Shown: positions 45,321 through 57,204, numbered from the stretch's first letter. The stretch is 64,000 nt of DNA from Galeruca laticollis (GCA_963921935.1 OY998175.1:223402517-223466516), one strand, 5' to 3'. Translations and numbers: made by a program. Notes: a model not told the origin generated them from the sequence alone.

Positions 45321-45516
45321 AATTATATCACCCTCACCCGCAGATCAGTTATAATAATATGATATTGTAATTTGCTTACGTTGTATTTTTAGATTTATAT
45401 ATAAATTCATTTTCTTTCAAGAATTAGTCAGTCAGCAGTTAGAACCGAACGAATATTGTCGGTATAGTTAGTTTGTAGTTTTTATAAAGTAGTTTTACGG
45501 AATAAAGTACATTTTT
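45321..45516 (+). repeat. 5' LTR of the errantivirus
   Basis: This 196-bp LTR starts AATTATATCACC and ends TACATTTTT. AGTCAGTCAGCAGTTAG near 45427 may be an initiator-type region, and an AATAAA at 45501 may serve as polyadenylation signal. The LTR lacks the TG...CA ends, as is usual for this group. Confidence 0.95.
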
Positions 45517-45533
45517 GGCGCAGTCAGTAGGAT
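45516..45533 (+). promoter_or_regulatory. Primer-binding site, TGGCGCAGTCAGTAGGA
   Basis: It directly follows the 5' LTR and is close to the TGGCGCAGTCGGTAGGA site that I recall as the Ser-tRNA primer of 17.6/297-type errantiviruses. Confidence 0.8.
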
Positions 45534-46023
45534 TGTTCGGGTCGTGCGTATTGAACGTCCGATATTCGTTTCAACGATTTACCGACAAATCGAACTTTGC
45601 AAACAAGTTTAAAGTGAAAAAGAACCGGCCTGTGTTCAGTGAAGTACCAGTTTTGGCATCATTCATCAGTCTATTGGAGACCTGTTCCAGACCATTCCGT
45701 ATTTCGAGAATTAGGACCCACTTCGTCTGAATTCTGCAGGGATTACCTACCCCCTATAGTTAAGAAAAACATGATCAAAGTCGCATTGATTATTTTGTTA
45801 AGTACAATTTATGAATTCAAATAATCTTTTGGACGAAATTTAAACTGCTTTTAGTAAATTGAGTGTTGGTTTTCTTTCTACCGCATCAAATTCAAAAGAT
45901 AAAACAAAATTTAAGCATAAATCTAAAAAATCAAATACCTTAAGAGTAAATAACCTAAGTAGTAGTCATTCATCGAACCTTATAACGCAACCAATCGTAA
46001 ATAACGATCAATTAGAATCAGAA

Positions 46024-47103
46024 ATGGCACAAGCACAATTCAAATGGGAATATATTAACTGCATTCCAGAATTTGATGGTAACCCTAACGACTTAAACAG
46101 ATTTATTTCTGTAAGTGAATCCATTATTGCTCATTTCGAAGATAGGGAAAACCACAATAACTTTCAGAATATTCATTTGTTGAATTCTATATTATCAAAA
46201 ATTAAAGGAAACGCTAAAACTATAATAAATATCCACTCTTGTAATACATGGGTCGAATTAAAAAACGTTCTGACTAGTAATTTCTCAGACCAAAGAGACG
46301 AAGTTTGCTTGAATAGAGATCTCGTAATGCTCAAACAAAATTCGAATGAGTCTTCTCAATCGTTCTATGATAGATGCTTACATATTCTAAATTTAATTTG
46401 TAGCTATGTTAATATCCACGAAAATACAGAGGCTGCTAGATTTCTCAAAAATACCCTATATCAAAATTTAGCCCTCAAAACATTTCTCTCCGGGTTAAGA
46501 GAACCCCTAGGAACCACCATCCGATGCATGAGGCCCGCTTCTTTGACAGAGGCTATGCAATACGTTATTCAAGAAGAAAATGCCCATTATCTTCAAAATT
46601 CATCTAGTAGAAATTCCCCTAGACAACTTGCCAATAATAGTAACAGATCGAATCATCGATCAATGCAAACACCCAATCAATCTTCATTCAATTCGCATAC
46701 TCCGAATCACTTGTTTACCAGACAAACGAATAACTTTCCTTCTCAACCTATACCAATACAACCCCGACAAATACAACACAATTTTCCTAGGAACTCTCAA
46801 GTCTTTAGACAACCAAATTCGAATACCAATGTGTTCAGACCCAATCCAAATAATAATAGATACCCTAATCCATCGCCCATGTCGATGTCAACTAGAAATA
46901 CAAATCAGCCCAATCAGTTCAACAGACAATTCCCGACTACAAATAATAGACCTCCAAATAATCGTCCCAATTTTATATCTGAAGAACTCTATAATGTAGA
47001 ATCACAAGACGATGATGACCATTCCTATCAGTTACCATACCCCGATGACAAAAATAATGGTGATACAACAGAGCCACTCGACGATGGCGTAAATTTTCAG
47101 TAA
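46024..47103 (+). CDS. gag: Gag of the errantivirus
   Basis: The frame is open from 45844, but the first ATG is 46024 (MAQAQFKWEYINCIPEFDGN), giving 359 residues. The N-terminal half (to about residue 200) is the helical capsid-like region (FISVSESIIAHFED, SSQSFYDRCLHILN, FLSGLREPLGTTIRCMRP). The C-terminal half is rich in Asn, Gln, Pro and Arg with no CCHC zinc knuckle, as in several errantiviral Gags. Gag would form the particle. It overlaps the pol frame, which lies one base back, by about 45 nt. Confidence 0.9.
   Translation: MAQAQFKWEYINCIPEFDGNPNDLNRFISVSESIIAHFEDRENHNNFQNIHLLNSILSKIKGNAKTIINIHSCNTWVELKNVLTSNFSDQRDEVCLNRDLVMLKQNSNESSQSFYDRCLHILNLICSYVNIHENTEAARFLKNTLYQNLALKTFLSGLREPLGTTIRCMRPASLTEAMQYVIQEENAHYLQNSSSRNSPRQLANNSNRSNHRSMQTPNQSSFNSHTPNHLFTRQTNNFPSQPIPIQPRQIQHNFPRNSQVFRQPNSNTNVFRPNPNNNRYPNPSPMSMSTRNTNQPNQFNRQFPTTNNRPPNNRPNFISEELYNVESQDDDDHSYQLPYPDDKNNGDTTEPLDDGVNFQ
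47091..47097 (+). promoter_or_regulatory. Putative -1 frameshift site A AAT TTT
   Basis: In the Gag frame the last codons read GTA AAT TTT CAG TAA. The heptamer AAATTTT fits the X XXY YYZ rule. The pol frame (one base back) is free of stops from 47058 on, so slippage here would place ribosomes in frame for the protease. Confidence 0.6.
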
Positions 47104-50100
47104 GTGCCTCGGAACATACCTCACAAAATAAACCCAGTTGTTTCAGCACCGAAATTATTTCACTTAACAATGTTAAATCTAGTGAACTGCCCTATGTAGT
47201 TCTACCTGAACATAATCTAAAATTCTTAATCGACTCCGGTTCGAGTAGGTCTTTCATAGACCCCAAAATTGCTTTTAAATTATACCCAAATGCAATCAAT
47301 AGTGATCCTTTTGTAGTCACAACGGTATTTCAGCAATCTTCCCACAAATATCGCGCTGACATAAAAGCCTCAAAAATATCCAAATTGCCAAACCCAACAA
47401 ATTTGAAATTTTTCCTTTCTAAATTTCACAACGTTTTTAACGGCCTTATAGGTCTAGATAATCTTAAGTTACTTCAAGCTAGTGTTGATTTCAAAACAGG
47501 GTATCTTATTACACCTTATACTAAAATAAAATTGTGTTATCATAAAACGTCGCATGATTTAAATCTCGTTACAGTAGCTCCTAGAACACAACAAGTAATA
47601 AAAATAAAAACTAGTGTTTCTCAGGGAGATATAATTATTCCTTATAAAAAAATTGACGACTGTGAAATTCCACAAAGTCTTAGTACAGCAAAAGACGGTT
47701 ATGCTTTAACTACAATTTTGAACAAATCTACGAAGTCTTTAATTTTAGATTTTTCAGAACCGGTTTCAGTTGAAAGTTTCCATGAAAATTACTTAGAAAA
47801 CAATAATTTTGAAATTAACAACTTTGAATATTCTGATAAAAATTTAGTAATGCCAAAAATTCGAACCGAACACATGAACGAAGAGGAAAAACGAAAAATC
47901 CTTGAGCTTTGTAATGAATATAACGACATTTTTTATAAAGAAAACGAACCATTGACATTTACTAGTGAAATTCGACATCAAAAACGAACGACTGATAAAA
48001 TACCGGTCTACACGAAAACTTACAGATATCCTTTTATACATAGACAAGAGGTCGCTAATCAGATACAAAATATGCTGGACTCTAATATAATTCGCCAATC
48101 GAACTCGCCATGGTCATCGCCAATCTGGGTGGTAAGTAAGAAGAAAGATGCCAGCGGCAAACAAAAATGGAGAGTAGTTATCGACTACAGAAAACTTAAT
48201 GAAAAAACAATAGACGATCGTTATCCTCTGCCCAATATACACGATGTTTTAGCGAAATTAGGAAATTGTCAATATTTTTCGACTATAGATCTAGCTAGCG
48301 GCTTCCATCAGATCGAGATGGAAGAAAAATATATCGGAAAAACAGCATTTAATACAGAAAACGGACATTACGAATTTCTTCGTATGCCTTATGGTCTCAA
48401 ATCGGCACCTGCCACCTTTCAAAGAGTCGCAGATAACATACTACGAGGTATTCAAAACGAAATGTGTTTGGTTTACCTCGATGATATCATAATATTTTCG
48501 ACTTCCCTTCAGGAACACTTGGAACGCCTGCGAACAGTATTTCAACGACTTAGAGAAGCAAATTTCAAGGTCCAGCTGGACACATCAGAATTTTTGAGGA
48601 AGGAAGTTGCATACTTGGGCCACATAGTAACACCTGACGGTGTTAAACCAAACCCAGACAAAATATACGCCATACGCAACTTCCCAATACCAAAAACACC
48701 AAAACAAATCAAAGCCTTCCTTGGTCTACTCGGATATTATCGACGGTTCATTAAGAACTTTGCCAAAATTACAAAACCCTTAACAAAGTGCCTTAAAAAG
48801 GGGGCGAAAATTGATTTAAATGACGAGTACATCACCTGCTTCGAGACTTGTAAAAATTTACTGATAAACGAGCCTATTCTACAATATCCCGATTTCTCGA
48901 AACCATTTAATCTTACAACAGATGCATCAAATGTAGCTTTAGGAGCAATCCTATCTCAAGGCCCTATGTGTCAGGATCTTCCCGTAGCATACGCATCACG
49001 TACGTTGAATGATTCTGAACAATCATACTCAACAATAGAGAAGGAGCTTTTAGCTATAGTATGGGCAACCAAGTACTTCAGACCCCACCTATATGGTAGA
49101 AGATTTAATATTATAACGGACCACAAACCATTAGTCTGGTTAAATTCACTAAAAGAACCGAATTCTAAACTCTTACGTTGGAAAATGAAACTCGAAGAGT
49201 TTGATTATCAGATAATTTATCGATCCGGGAAATCGAACAGTAACGCAGATTGCCTCTCACGAATTGAGATCCATACTAAAGAATCACAACCATTTTGGAA
49301 CGATGATTTTTTTTGGAAAAACGTGGACGAAATCTTAGGCGAATCCAGCAATTACTATAGTCAACCCAACCCAGACCGTCAAACTGACAGTAGTCTCAAT
49401 ACACCTCAACCTTCGACGCGCAATCAACCTGCAGAACCTAGTGTTATTAGTGTAAGACAAGTCTACGATAACTTGTCTATGTTCGTAAATATTGACGATA
49501 CATTTCATGACAATCACGAACAACAAACTGAAGACGACCCTGACGAAAATAACACTGTACATTCGAATTTCGACGAAAGCCCTGTAGTAGGTATACCAAT
49601 TACCGAATGTGCAGTTAACTATGGCAAAAACCAAATTTTCATAGATTCAGTAATGCATTCTCCGGCAAAACCTAAAATAAAATTTCTTTTTGGAAATAAG
49701 CAACGTTATTACATTCAGTTATCTAAAATCGACTTTAATAACGATGCGATAAACTTCATTAAAGAATAAATTGTCCCAGATGTCTCTTATTATTTATATT
49801 TCGGAGATCCAACTCTGTCTGAGCCACTTTCGGTTTGTTTACAGCAATATTTTAAATCTTCTTCTATAAAACTGAAAAAATGTACAAGTAAACTAATCGA
49901 TGTAATAGACAAACAAGATATATTGGAAACGATCAAAAACTACCATGAAAGCAAATCTAATCACCGCGGCATCAACGGAACGCTTCAAAAAATCAAAGAA
50001 AAATATTACTGGCCCGATATGAAAAAATCAATCCAAACTTACATCAATGAATGTGAAATATGTCAGCAATGCAAATATGACCGACATCCAGTCAAGATCC

Positions 50101-50942
50101 AAATGAATTTAACACCAACAGCGACTAAATCCTTCGAAATAGTGCACATCGACTCATTCACATTCGAAAATTCAAAATTTTTAACGATTGTAGATAGTTT
50201 TTCAAAGTATGCTCAAGCCTACTATTTAGAAGCCTTATCAGGAACAGAAATAGCTAATAATCTCATCAAATTTTTCTCCCATCACGGTATACCCAACCAA
50301 ATAATTTGTGACAACGGCACCGAATTTAAAAATACTGTTGTAACCGAACTTCTAAGCCTCCATAAAGTTATACTACATTTTTGTTCACCGGATCACCCAC
50401 AATGGAACGGTATTGTAGAACGTTTCCACTCGACAATAATAGAACATTTAAGGTTACTAAATTCACAAGGATTCTCTAATACCCCAATAAAAAATAAAAT
50501 AGTGAATGCTATTCTGGCATATAATAATTCTATTCACTCCGCAGTAAAATTAAAACCAATTGATATTGTCAACGGACATATCTCAGATAACGATCCATTC
50601 AATTTAGAAATTGACAAATTACTAATAAACGATTACATCAATCAACATAAAGATCGATCAAAACTATTGTACGCGAAAATTAATTCAGATCTAATGGAAC
50701 AAAAAACCAAACATTTAGAGAAAATCAACAAAACCCGCGAAGATCCAAAAATATTCGCACCAAATCAAACCATATTTATCAAAAGAAAGAAAAGACAGAG
50801 AAATTCTAATAAATTTGATAAGCCAGTTACTCTTAAAACAATAAACACGAAACGTAAAACCGTAACAACTGCAAAACGTGGTAAGGTACATATGGACAAT
50901 GTTAAACGCCCACTTAAAAGATTATATTCTTTTGACTCTTAA
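47103..50942 (+). pseudogene. pol: Pol of the errantivirus (protease, RT, RNase H, integrase), one in-frame stop
   Basis: The frame follows Gag in -1 phase. The protease active site (LIDSGSSRSFID) is at 47226-47261. RT spans about 47950-48700 with the catalytic VYLDD near 48474, and RNase H starts near 48900 (TTDASNVALGA). A TAA at 49767-49769 stops the frame, but the same phase stays open to 50942. The integrase follows: HHCC finger (HRGINGTLQ to CEICQQC) and a catalytic triad of Asp in HIDSF, Asp in CDNGTEF and Glu in NGIVERFHS. Apart from this stop the protein looks complete, so the defect may be recent. Confidence 0.92.
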
Positions 50943-50961
50943 TTACATGTTATTATTTCAG

Positions 50962-52624
50962 ATTACCGGGAATTCTCGGATTCCAAGAAACTATAACTCT
51001 CCGGAATCTCCAAGATAACCCTGGCCTTCTTCCAGTTAAACTCGGCAACGCAAAAATAATTCAATATTATCATTCAATATTATATTATTATGATTCAAAT
51101 TCCATTAACAAGGAATTTCAAAAATTAAAGACCGAAACTTCAAAAACAATCGACTTGATTAAAATTAATAACATAAAATTCGAAGAACTACCAACCAACT
51201 TAAATACTATTAACTTTATCGAAACACAAATAGAAACAAAATTAAGTGAATTATTACCTCATCAACGGAGGACAAAACGTGGCCTAATCAATGGGCTCGG
51301 TTCCGTTTTTAAAGCTATTAGCGGAAATTTGGACGCTAACGATGGCGAACGTTACGAGAGACTTATTAAGGAACTTCAACAAAATCAAAATTCTCTAGCA
51401 CAAACAATCAAAACAGAAAATACATTAGCTGTTTCTTTAATTGATGATTTCAACTCAACCATTCAACAAATAAATAAAAATGAGAGATTATTAGAATACA
51501 AAATTAATACCATGAGTAAATTCATTCAAAACCAATATAATAACAATACTATTTTCATCAAAGACGTATTTAATCAAATATTAAACATGTATGAAATATT
51601 AAACTCTATATTGCAAGATATAGAAAATTCAATTTCCTTTGCAAAGATTGGTATTATGCACCCTAGTATAATAAAAACACAACATTTGTTGGTACTTCTA
51701 AAAACCGTTTATCAAGATTCTGATGAAGATCAAATGCCTGTCAAATTAAATTTAAATTCAATTCCGATTTACGAAAACCTCATTAAAGTATCTAGTTTCA
51801 TTCTGAATAATAAAATCACATACATATTACATGTTCCCGTAATGTATCCAATAAAATTAAATTTATTTCATTCATATCCTATACCTATTTTGAAAGATAA
51901 TCAACCAAAAATAATTGTACCTCAAAATAAATTCGTTTTAAAAAATAAATTGTACTTCGCATATCCGAGCGACTCATGCACGAAAATGACTATGCAAGAA
52001 TACATTTGCGGTGAAACCGATCTAGTAGGGGTCAATGATGAAAGTCCATGTGAAATTCAAATATTGGACCTAAAAGCGGCACCCACCTGTCATCAAGTGG
52101 CGATATTTGCCTCACAACCATAATTCAAGAGACTAGATGTATCTAATCAATGGATAGCGTTTTTACCACAAAAAACCAACCTACATCTGAAATGCCACCA
52201 ACAAGAAGAAGTCGTCAACTTAATTGACACACACTTAATCAACATTCCTGCTTCGTGCCAAGTTAACGCGGACGCAGTACACATAACCAACAAAGAAGAA
52301 ATAGAAACAGGAAGCCAGCCGATTCTATTTCCCACAATAGTAGTCAATCTTAATCAATCTAAGACAATTCAAGATTTCAGCATCAGTGTACCTCCTTTAG
52401 ATTTAGACAAACTTCATACACTCAGATCCAGAATCATCAAGAACCAACCCAATTTAGAGACAGTTGCCATCGATCACCCTCTCATCACCAAAACACTAGT
52501 TTACATACTTTCAATAGTGTTCATTGTGTATTTAGTGTACAGAACAATCAAGTGCAAGAAAAAAACTCAAGAAACCGAGAACAACCATTGTGATGGAGAC
52601 ACTGAAAATGTTCGACTTCCTTGA
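50962..52624 (+). pseudogene. env: Env of the errantivirus, one in-frame stop
   Basis: A TTATTATTTCAG acceptor at 50961, just past the pol stop, suggests that env is made from a spliced RNA, as in other errantiviruses; no in-frame ATG lies at its 5' end. A furin-type site (RRTKR, about 51266-51280) is followed by a hydrophobic, fusion-peptide-like GLINGLGSV segment and a coiled-coil-like region. A TAA at 52121-52123 interrupts the frame, which continues in the same phase. A hydrophobic anchor lies near 52494-52550, followed by a Lys-rich tail. In the family Env mediates particle entry; this copy cannot encode the full protein. Confidence 0.88.
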
Positions 52625-52648
52625 CCTTCAGCCCTCAGAAGCCGAATC

Positions 52649-52660
52649 TTCAGGGGGAGG
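52649..52660 (+). promoter_or_regulatory. Polypurine tract of the errantivirus
   Basis: TTCAGGGGGAGG immediately precedes the 3' LTR start at 52661 and is the expected plus-strand primer. Confidence 0.85.
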
Positions 52661-52856
52661 AATTATATCACCCTCACCCGCAGATCAGTTATAATAATAT
52701 GATATTGTAATTTGCTTACGTTGTATTTTTAGATTTATATATAAATTAATTTTCTTTCAAGAATTAGTAAGTCAGCAGTTAGAACCGAACGAATATTGTC
52801 GGTATAGTTAGTTTGTAGTTTTTGAAAAGTAGTTTTACGGAATAAAGTACATTTTT
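52661..52856 (+). repeat. 3' LTR of the errantivirus
   Basis: It is 196 bp long and matches the 5' LTR except for about four substitutions. It is followed by the CGCG duplication at 52857-52860. Confidence 0.95.
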
Positions 52857-52860
52857 CGCG

Positions 52861-54027
52861 CGAAACGTATTTATAGTAAAATTTGAATTGATTTTATGAA
52901 TGGGCACCTCAAAACCAAAACCCCCTCTAAGAGCCAACTCCCTGAATTACTCTTCATTGAACAACTATAGCGTAGCGCTATATATAAACAAGGCACATAC
53001 CAATGGAACGATTTAACAAAATAACGTCTAACAAGAAAAACATTGTACTCAATCTGACGTCTTTTGACTATTTACTCATGTGTTGTGTATTTCCTACCTG
53101 TTCTTATTATGAATGTTCTGTATTCTGTGATGAATATGTCCGTCAGTAGTGGAATTGTTTTATAAAATATATAGAAATTATGACAATTCTCAAGTGAGTT
53201 TTAGTTTTATTTAAATAAAGTTTGTAAAAATACCTTCAAATGTGCACTGTTTTTCTAGAATTGGAGGATTGTGTCTATGAATGCATAGATAACATCACAT
53301 ACGTCAAGTGTTCCATTCACGTAACAAATTTTTTTGACGTCTTCGACACCAAGTTGATTTGTTTGAACATACAATCGTCTTTGTATAGATCTTTGTAAAT
53401 GAAATTATTGTACTTACAGAGATTACTCAACCTTGATTTCTCTTCTCCAGTTTGTCAAGAGGTTTGTTTCACTAATTCACTGCTTATTTTACAAATATTC
53501 ACATAATAACTTTTTGGAAATTTGCACGACCGTATCTTCAACTGACATCTCTCTTTCGTTCTCCCGTTACTAAGGACACTTTTCATTTTTTTCAATAAAT
53601 AACAGTCTTCGAATTAAAAATCAAATCGCTTGATATTTATTGACTAATGAAATTTGGCATTCTATATGTTATAAGATTTTCAATCCTTTTAAGGAAAGAG
53701 ATGCTATTTATCAACTATGGAAATAATGCTTGATACATTTGTCTTATTTTTATAATGTTCCTTTCAATTTAATTCATGTTGGCATTGTTTTTACTATACA
53801 ATTTTGTGTTTATACAGGTGTTGACGTTTTTTTATAAATTCTCAACACATTCTAACGTTTTATTTTCTTCTCTCAAACTAAAAGACTTTCTTATTAAATA
53901 ACTTCTTTCACCATGTGACTGGTCACATGCTACTATTGAAGCCATATATTACATTATAATAAATTATTATGTACAGGGAGAAGATGAAGTAAATTTTACA
54001 GGAAAAAGTTGGATGTTAATTCAAATT
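52861..54027. other. AT-rich DNA, nothing recognised
   Basis: No coding potential or repeat was identified in this 1.2-kb stretch. Confidence 0.55.
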
Positions 54028-54132
54028 CGTACAAGGGGGATAAGAAATGTTTATCAAACTATAGACGTGTCTCACGTATCTCCACAGTTGCAAAATTTAT
54101 CGAAAAATCCACGTTGACTGCATATTTGAGTA

Positions 54133-54931
54133 AGGCCCGGTCTTTCCAAGTCTGAATAAAGTTGTAAATAATATATATTTATCAAATAAGCCCTAGATTC
54201 GTCTTTCCATTATTGGATAATTTATATTCACATAATATCTAGCATTATTCTACATTTAAGTTATTAAGAGCTATAAATTCGGAATAAACTTGTTCGGGTT
54301 GTGAATAACATCCGACTGCAGCCGATTAACTACGAGTAATACTGACGATTCTAACCTAACTAAACTAAACTGTCACGTTAAATTTGAAAAAGATATTTTT
54401 AATGATTTCGAGGAATTGAAGACCAAAAGATACAAGAAATACTAAATGTTGTAAACCCATAACGTCACCTATGATATAGGTATATTATACCGTTAGAGAC
54501 ATATTGACCATTTTGAAAGATGGGATGAGAAAAAACCTTATGCCCTTTTCGATACAATCACAGCAATTTTTTATAATATTTACATTAAATACTAATTTTA
54601 GTGCTGTTAAGCAGATGACAGCTAACCTAGAATCTATTTAGCAACTTACATCGGGACCGCGAAACATAACAATTGTTTATCCTTTTCTATCATATACAAA
54701 CTGTGCATCAAACTATCTTTCTCTATACATATTATGAAGTCAGTTATTGTATTTTTATTGCCGCCAATGTTGAAATAGTTATTTTTGTTGCGTTAATTCG
54801 GCGAATAATAAATCATGGTTATAGTCAGTTTGAATGACATTTACGCTTCATTTGTTGAATATGACTTCTCAATAAATTTATTTTCCAGTTATTTATTGGT
54901 AACTTTATTCGCACTTGAAAAGACCGGGCCT
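54133..54931. mobile_element. 799-bp MITE with 30-bp inverted repeats, TA target
   Basis: It starts AGGCCCGGTCTTTCCAAGT and its right end is the near-complement. TA duplications lie at 54131-54132 and 54932-54933. No transposase frame is visible inside. TA choice suggests mobilisation by a Tc1/mariner-type enzyme. Confidence 0.9.
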
Positions 54932-55203
54932 TAATATAATATTTTATACGAGTAGAAAGCTTATTTAAAAGTTATCTGAGCGACAGACAACAGGCTGTTA
55001 AAATAGGAACATGTGCTAGCCATAATAAGAAAATTAAGTTTGGAGTGCCCCAGGGCACAGTTTTAGGACCAACAAAAGGGAACATTTTGGGCTCCGCTGA
55101 CGATACAGTGATATTTTACCAGGGTAATACGTGGCAAAAACTAAAGGAAGGAATAGAGAAATATTTGAGCAATATTTCTGAATGGTTTGATTGTAAGCAG
55201 CTA

Positions 55204-56760
55204 TAGTCCGTTTTTAAAAGGCATGGAGTAATAAAAGCTCATTAGGTATGCAAAACCGATACAGGGTGTATAATAAAATATCTCCGGAGTTTATCTAATT
55301 TTGTACTAAAATTTCTCATTTGTTACGAATTTCAGGTAGACCCCGTAACTCTGTATTCGGTTGGGTCGCCTATTGTATTGGAAGGGTCGCTCTATTGTAT
55401 TTGAATGAACAAATAAACAATTTAATCCTCAGAGGCGTGCAATCAGGACAAAACAAACTTGGTATATGAATATGAAGGCACTATGAAATTATAATTACGA
55501 AAACTATTCAATATCGATTCAATAAAACACATTTTTTTGTGTTCCTATGAATAAACAATAAACATAAAATATTATATAAAAAATAGCAAATTTTTTTGCA
55601 GTAGGTATCAACTTTACTACTAATATACCGTTTACAATAGGAGAGGAAAAAAGAAAAATGCAGGAATAAAGTACGAATTAATGTAATATTTATAAAAAAA
55701 AAGTCTAACAAATAATAGTAATAACTAACACAAAAACTAGTCTATATATCAGAATCAGACGATTCTGTTGTCTGTCCATTATTAACATTGACTATAAATG
55801 GTTCAATCATGTGTTCACTTATATGATCCATTTCCCACATATTTAGTTCTTCTTGTATCACGTGTTCAACACATTTCTTCCAGTTTTCTTTGGTTACGTT
55901 ACCTAACGCGTCTTCGAATAAAACTTTTACGTCACTCATTTTGAATGTCGTATTCTTTCTTGAAACTTCCCCTTTCACTTGGGCCCATATTAATTCTATG
56001 GGATTGAGTTGACAGTGATAAGGAGGAAGCCTCAGCACCGTTATACCACGAGCTGATGCCATTTGATCTACAACGTATCTACTATATTTGTGATTATGTG
56101 AATTGGCCAGTTGCGAGAGCTCATTTTTCATCGGGTTATCTGGGCATTCAATATTTTTCGAGGTTAGCCAATCGTGGATATCTTGTTTACGCCATGCAGT
56201 TGAAGGTAATTTCTCCACTAACCTGGAGTGATAACTTGCGTTATCCATAACAATGACTGAGCCCGTTGGAATTAGATCTAACATTTTTGAGAAATATTCT
56301 TTGAAAACGTCTGCATTCATATCTTCATGATAATTTACGGTTTGCTTCGACTCAAAGCACAACAATCCACCTTTAACAAAACCTTGGGCACTTCCGATAT
56401 GAGTAATGATGAGTCGACGTCCTTTTTCTGCTGGTGGATTGAGGCCTGTTGACCACCCTTCAAGAGCTGGCTGCCTCCGACTTTTGACATTCGTGTCTTG
56501 CCAAAACATTGAAACAGTATGACCTTCATTTAACCAAGTCTCATCCAAATAATAAATTCGTTTTGGATCTAGTCTTGCTTTCCGAATATTGCGCAAATAA
56601 CTCCTCCTCCAAATGACAATGTCGTATATTGAAATCCAAGTTCGTTCAAAATTTTCCATAAAGTACTTCGAGACATTTTCGGAAATGACTAAATGTGATA
56701 CGCCTATGGTTCCGGCCAAAATGAGTGATTTATTACTCCATGCCTTTTAAAAACGGAGTA
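55204..56760 (-). mobile_element. Tc1/mariner-type element 2 ('Sailor'-like)
   Basis: Inverted repeats of about 30 bp (TAGTCCGTTTTTAAAAGGCA at the left, mirrored at 56760) are bounded by TA duplications at 55202-55203 and 56761-56762. The 1557-bp element carries a transposase on the minus strand that is homologous to that of element 1. The N-terminal HTH region is missing, so the element is probably an internally deleted copy with intact ends. Confidence 0.9.
55742..56690 (-). pseudogene. DD82E-type transposase, N-terminally deleted and frameshifted
   Basis: From about 56680 one frame reads KMSRSTLWKILNELGFQYT, the end of the HTH region. A shift near 56625 moves the conserved text to the frame used onward (WRRSYLRNIRKARLDPKRI). 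The catalytic triad is complete: Asp in YYLDETWLNEGH, Asp in VIVMDNASYHS and Glu in CQLNPIELIWAQVK. Counting gives 82 residues between the second Asp and the Glu. The protein ends in an acidic SSDSDI tail at 55742. I recall DD82E as the mark of the Sailor group of IS630/Tc1/mariner elements. Without its HTH it should not bind its ends. Confidence 0.88.
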
Positions 56761-57204
56761 TAACAATTTTTTAAAAGATGTTTTTTGTTCTGTTCTGGAG
56801 CTTTAAAAATACGTTACCCCAATTTTCAGAGCTAAAAATAGACAAATTGGAAATATAATAAAATAAAAAAATTATATTAAATACTTCGGAGTAATTATAT
56901 ATTGCCACCTTAAATGAGATTTTTATATAAATAATATTGCAAACAATTTTAGACCACTATTATACAGTGCTTTTCAAAAATCCACTCCCCCCTCTTTTCT
57001 TTTGAACGGTGATACTTAGATTGATGAAATTTGGAGCGTGAAAATGAACTATTGTAAGCCTCTCTACTAGTGGTAACAGGTGACGTAATAGGCATCGGTG
57101 ACGTCACCAGGTAATTGAAACTAATAATATTAAATAGGACCTTATGGCAAGTGACACCTCGTTTGAAAGGTATTTATAATGCCTATTGGATCATACTATT
57201 TTTT

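Larger units (their letters stand above)
45317..52860 (+). mobile_element. Errantivirus-type LTR element (Ty3/Gypsy with env), nearly intact
   Basis: Two 196-bp LTRs (45321-45516 and 52661-52856) are flanked by the 4-bp duplication CGCG. They differ at about four positions. Between them lie a Ser-tRNA-type primer site, gag, pol with protease, RT, RNase H and integrase, an env with furin-like site and membrane anchor, and a polypurine tract. This is the errantivirus plan of insects (17.6, 297, ZAM and gypsy group). Single in-frame stops in pol and in env are the visible inactivating changes. Confidence 0.95.
54028..56960 (+). mobile_element. LINE fragment interrupted by a MITE and by Sailor-like element 2
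   Basis: Three pieces of one RT gene are collinear: 54028-54132, 54932-55203 and 56761-56960. Between them sit the MITE (54133-54931) and a Tc1/mariner-type element (55204-56760), each at a TA. The host LINE is therefore older than both. Confidence 0.78.
54028..56960 (+). pseudogene. LINE reverse transcriptase in three pieces
   Basis: Piece 1 reads KKCLSNYRRVSRISTVAKF. Piece 2 reads LFKSYLSDRQQAVKIG, then FGVPQGTVLGP. It jumps by an internal deletion to GSADDTVIFYQG (the catalytic ADD) and goes on to ISEWFDCKQL. Piece 3 continues from that point with FSELKIDKLEI-like and CHLKWDFYINNIANN text. The arrangement is that of jockey/CR1-type RT. Stops and frameshifts are frequent. Neither the endonuclease nor a 3' tail is seen. 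Confidence 0.75.

Noticed and set aside
45859..46023. A longer Gag starting at TTG 45859
   Set aside because: No ATG lies in this part. The first in-frame ATG is 46024, and the preceding 55 codons look like untranslated leader.
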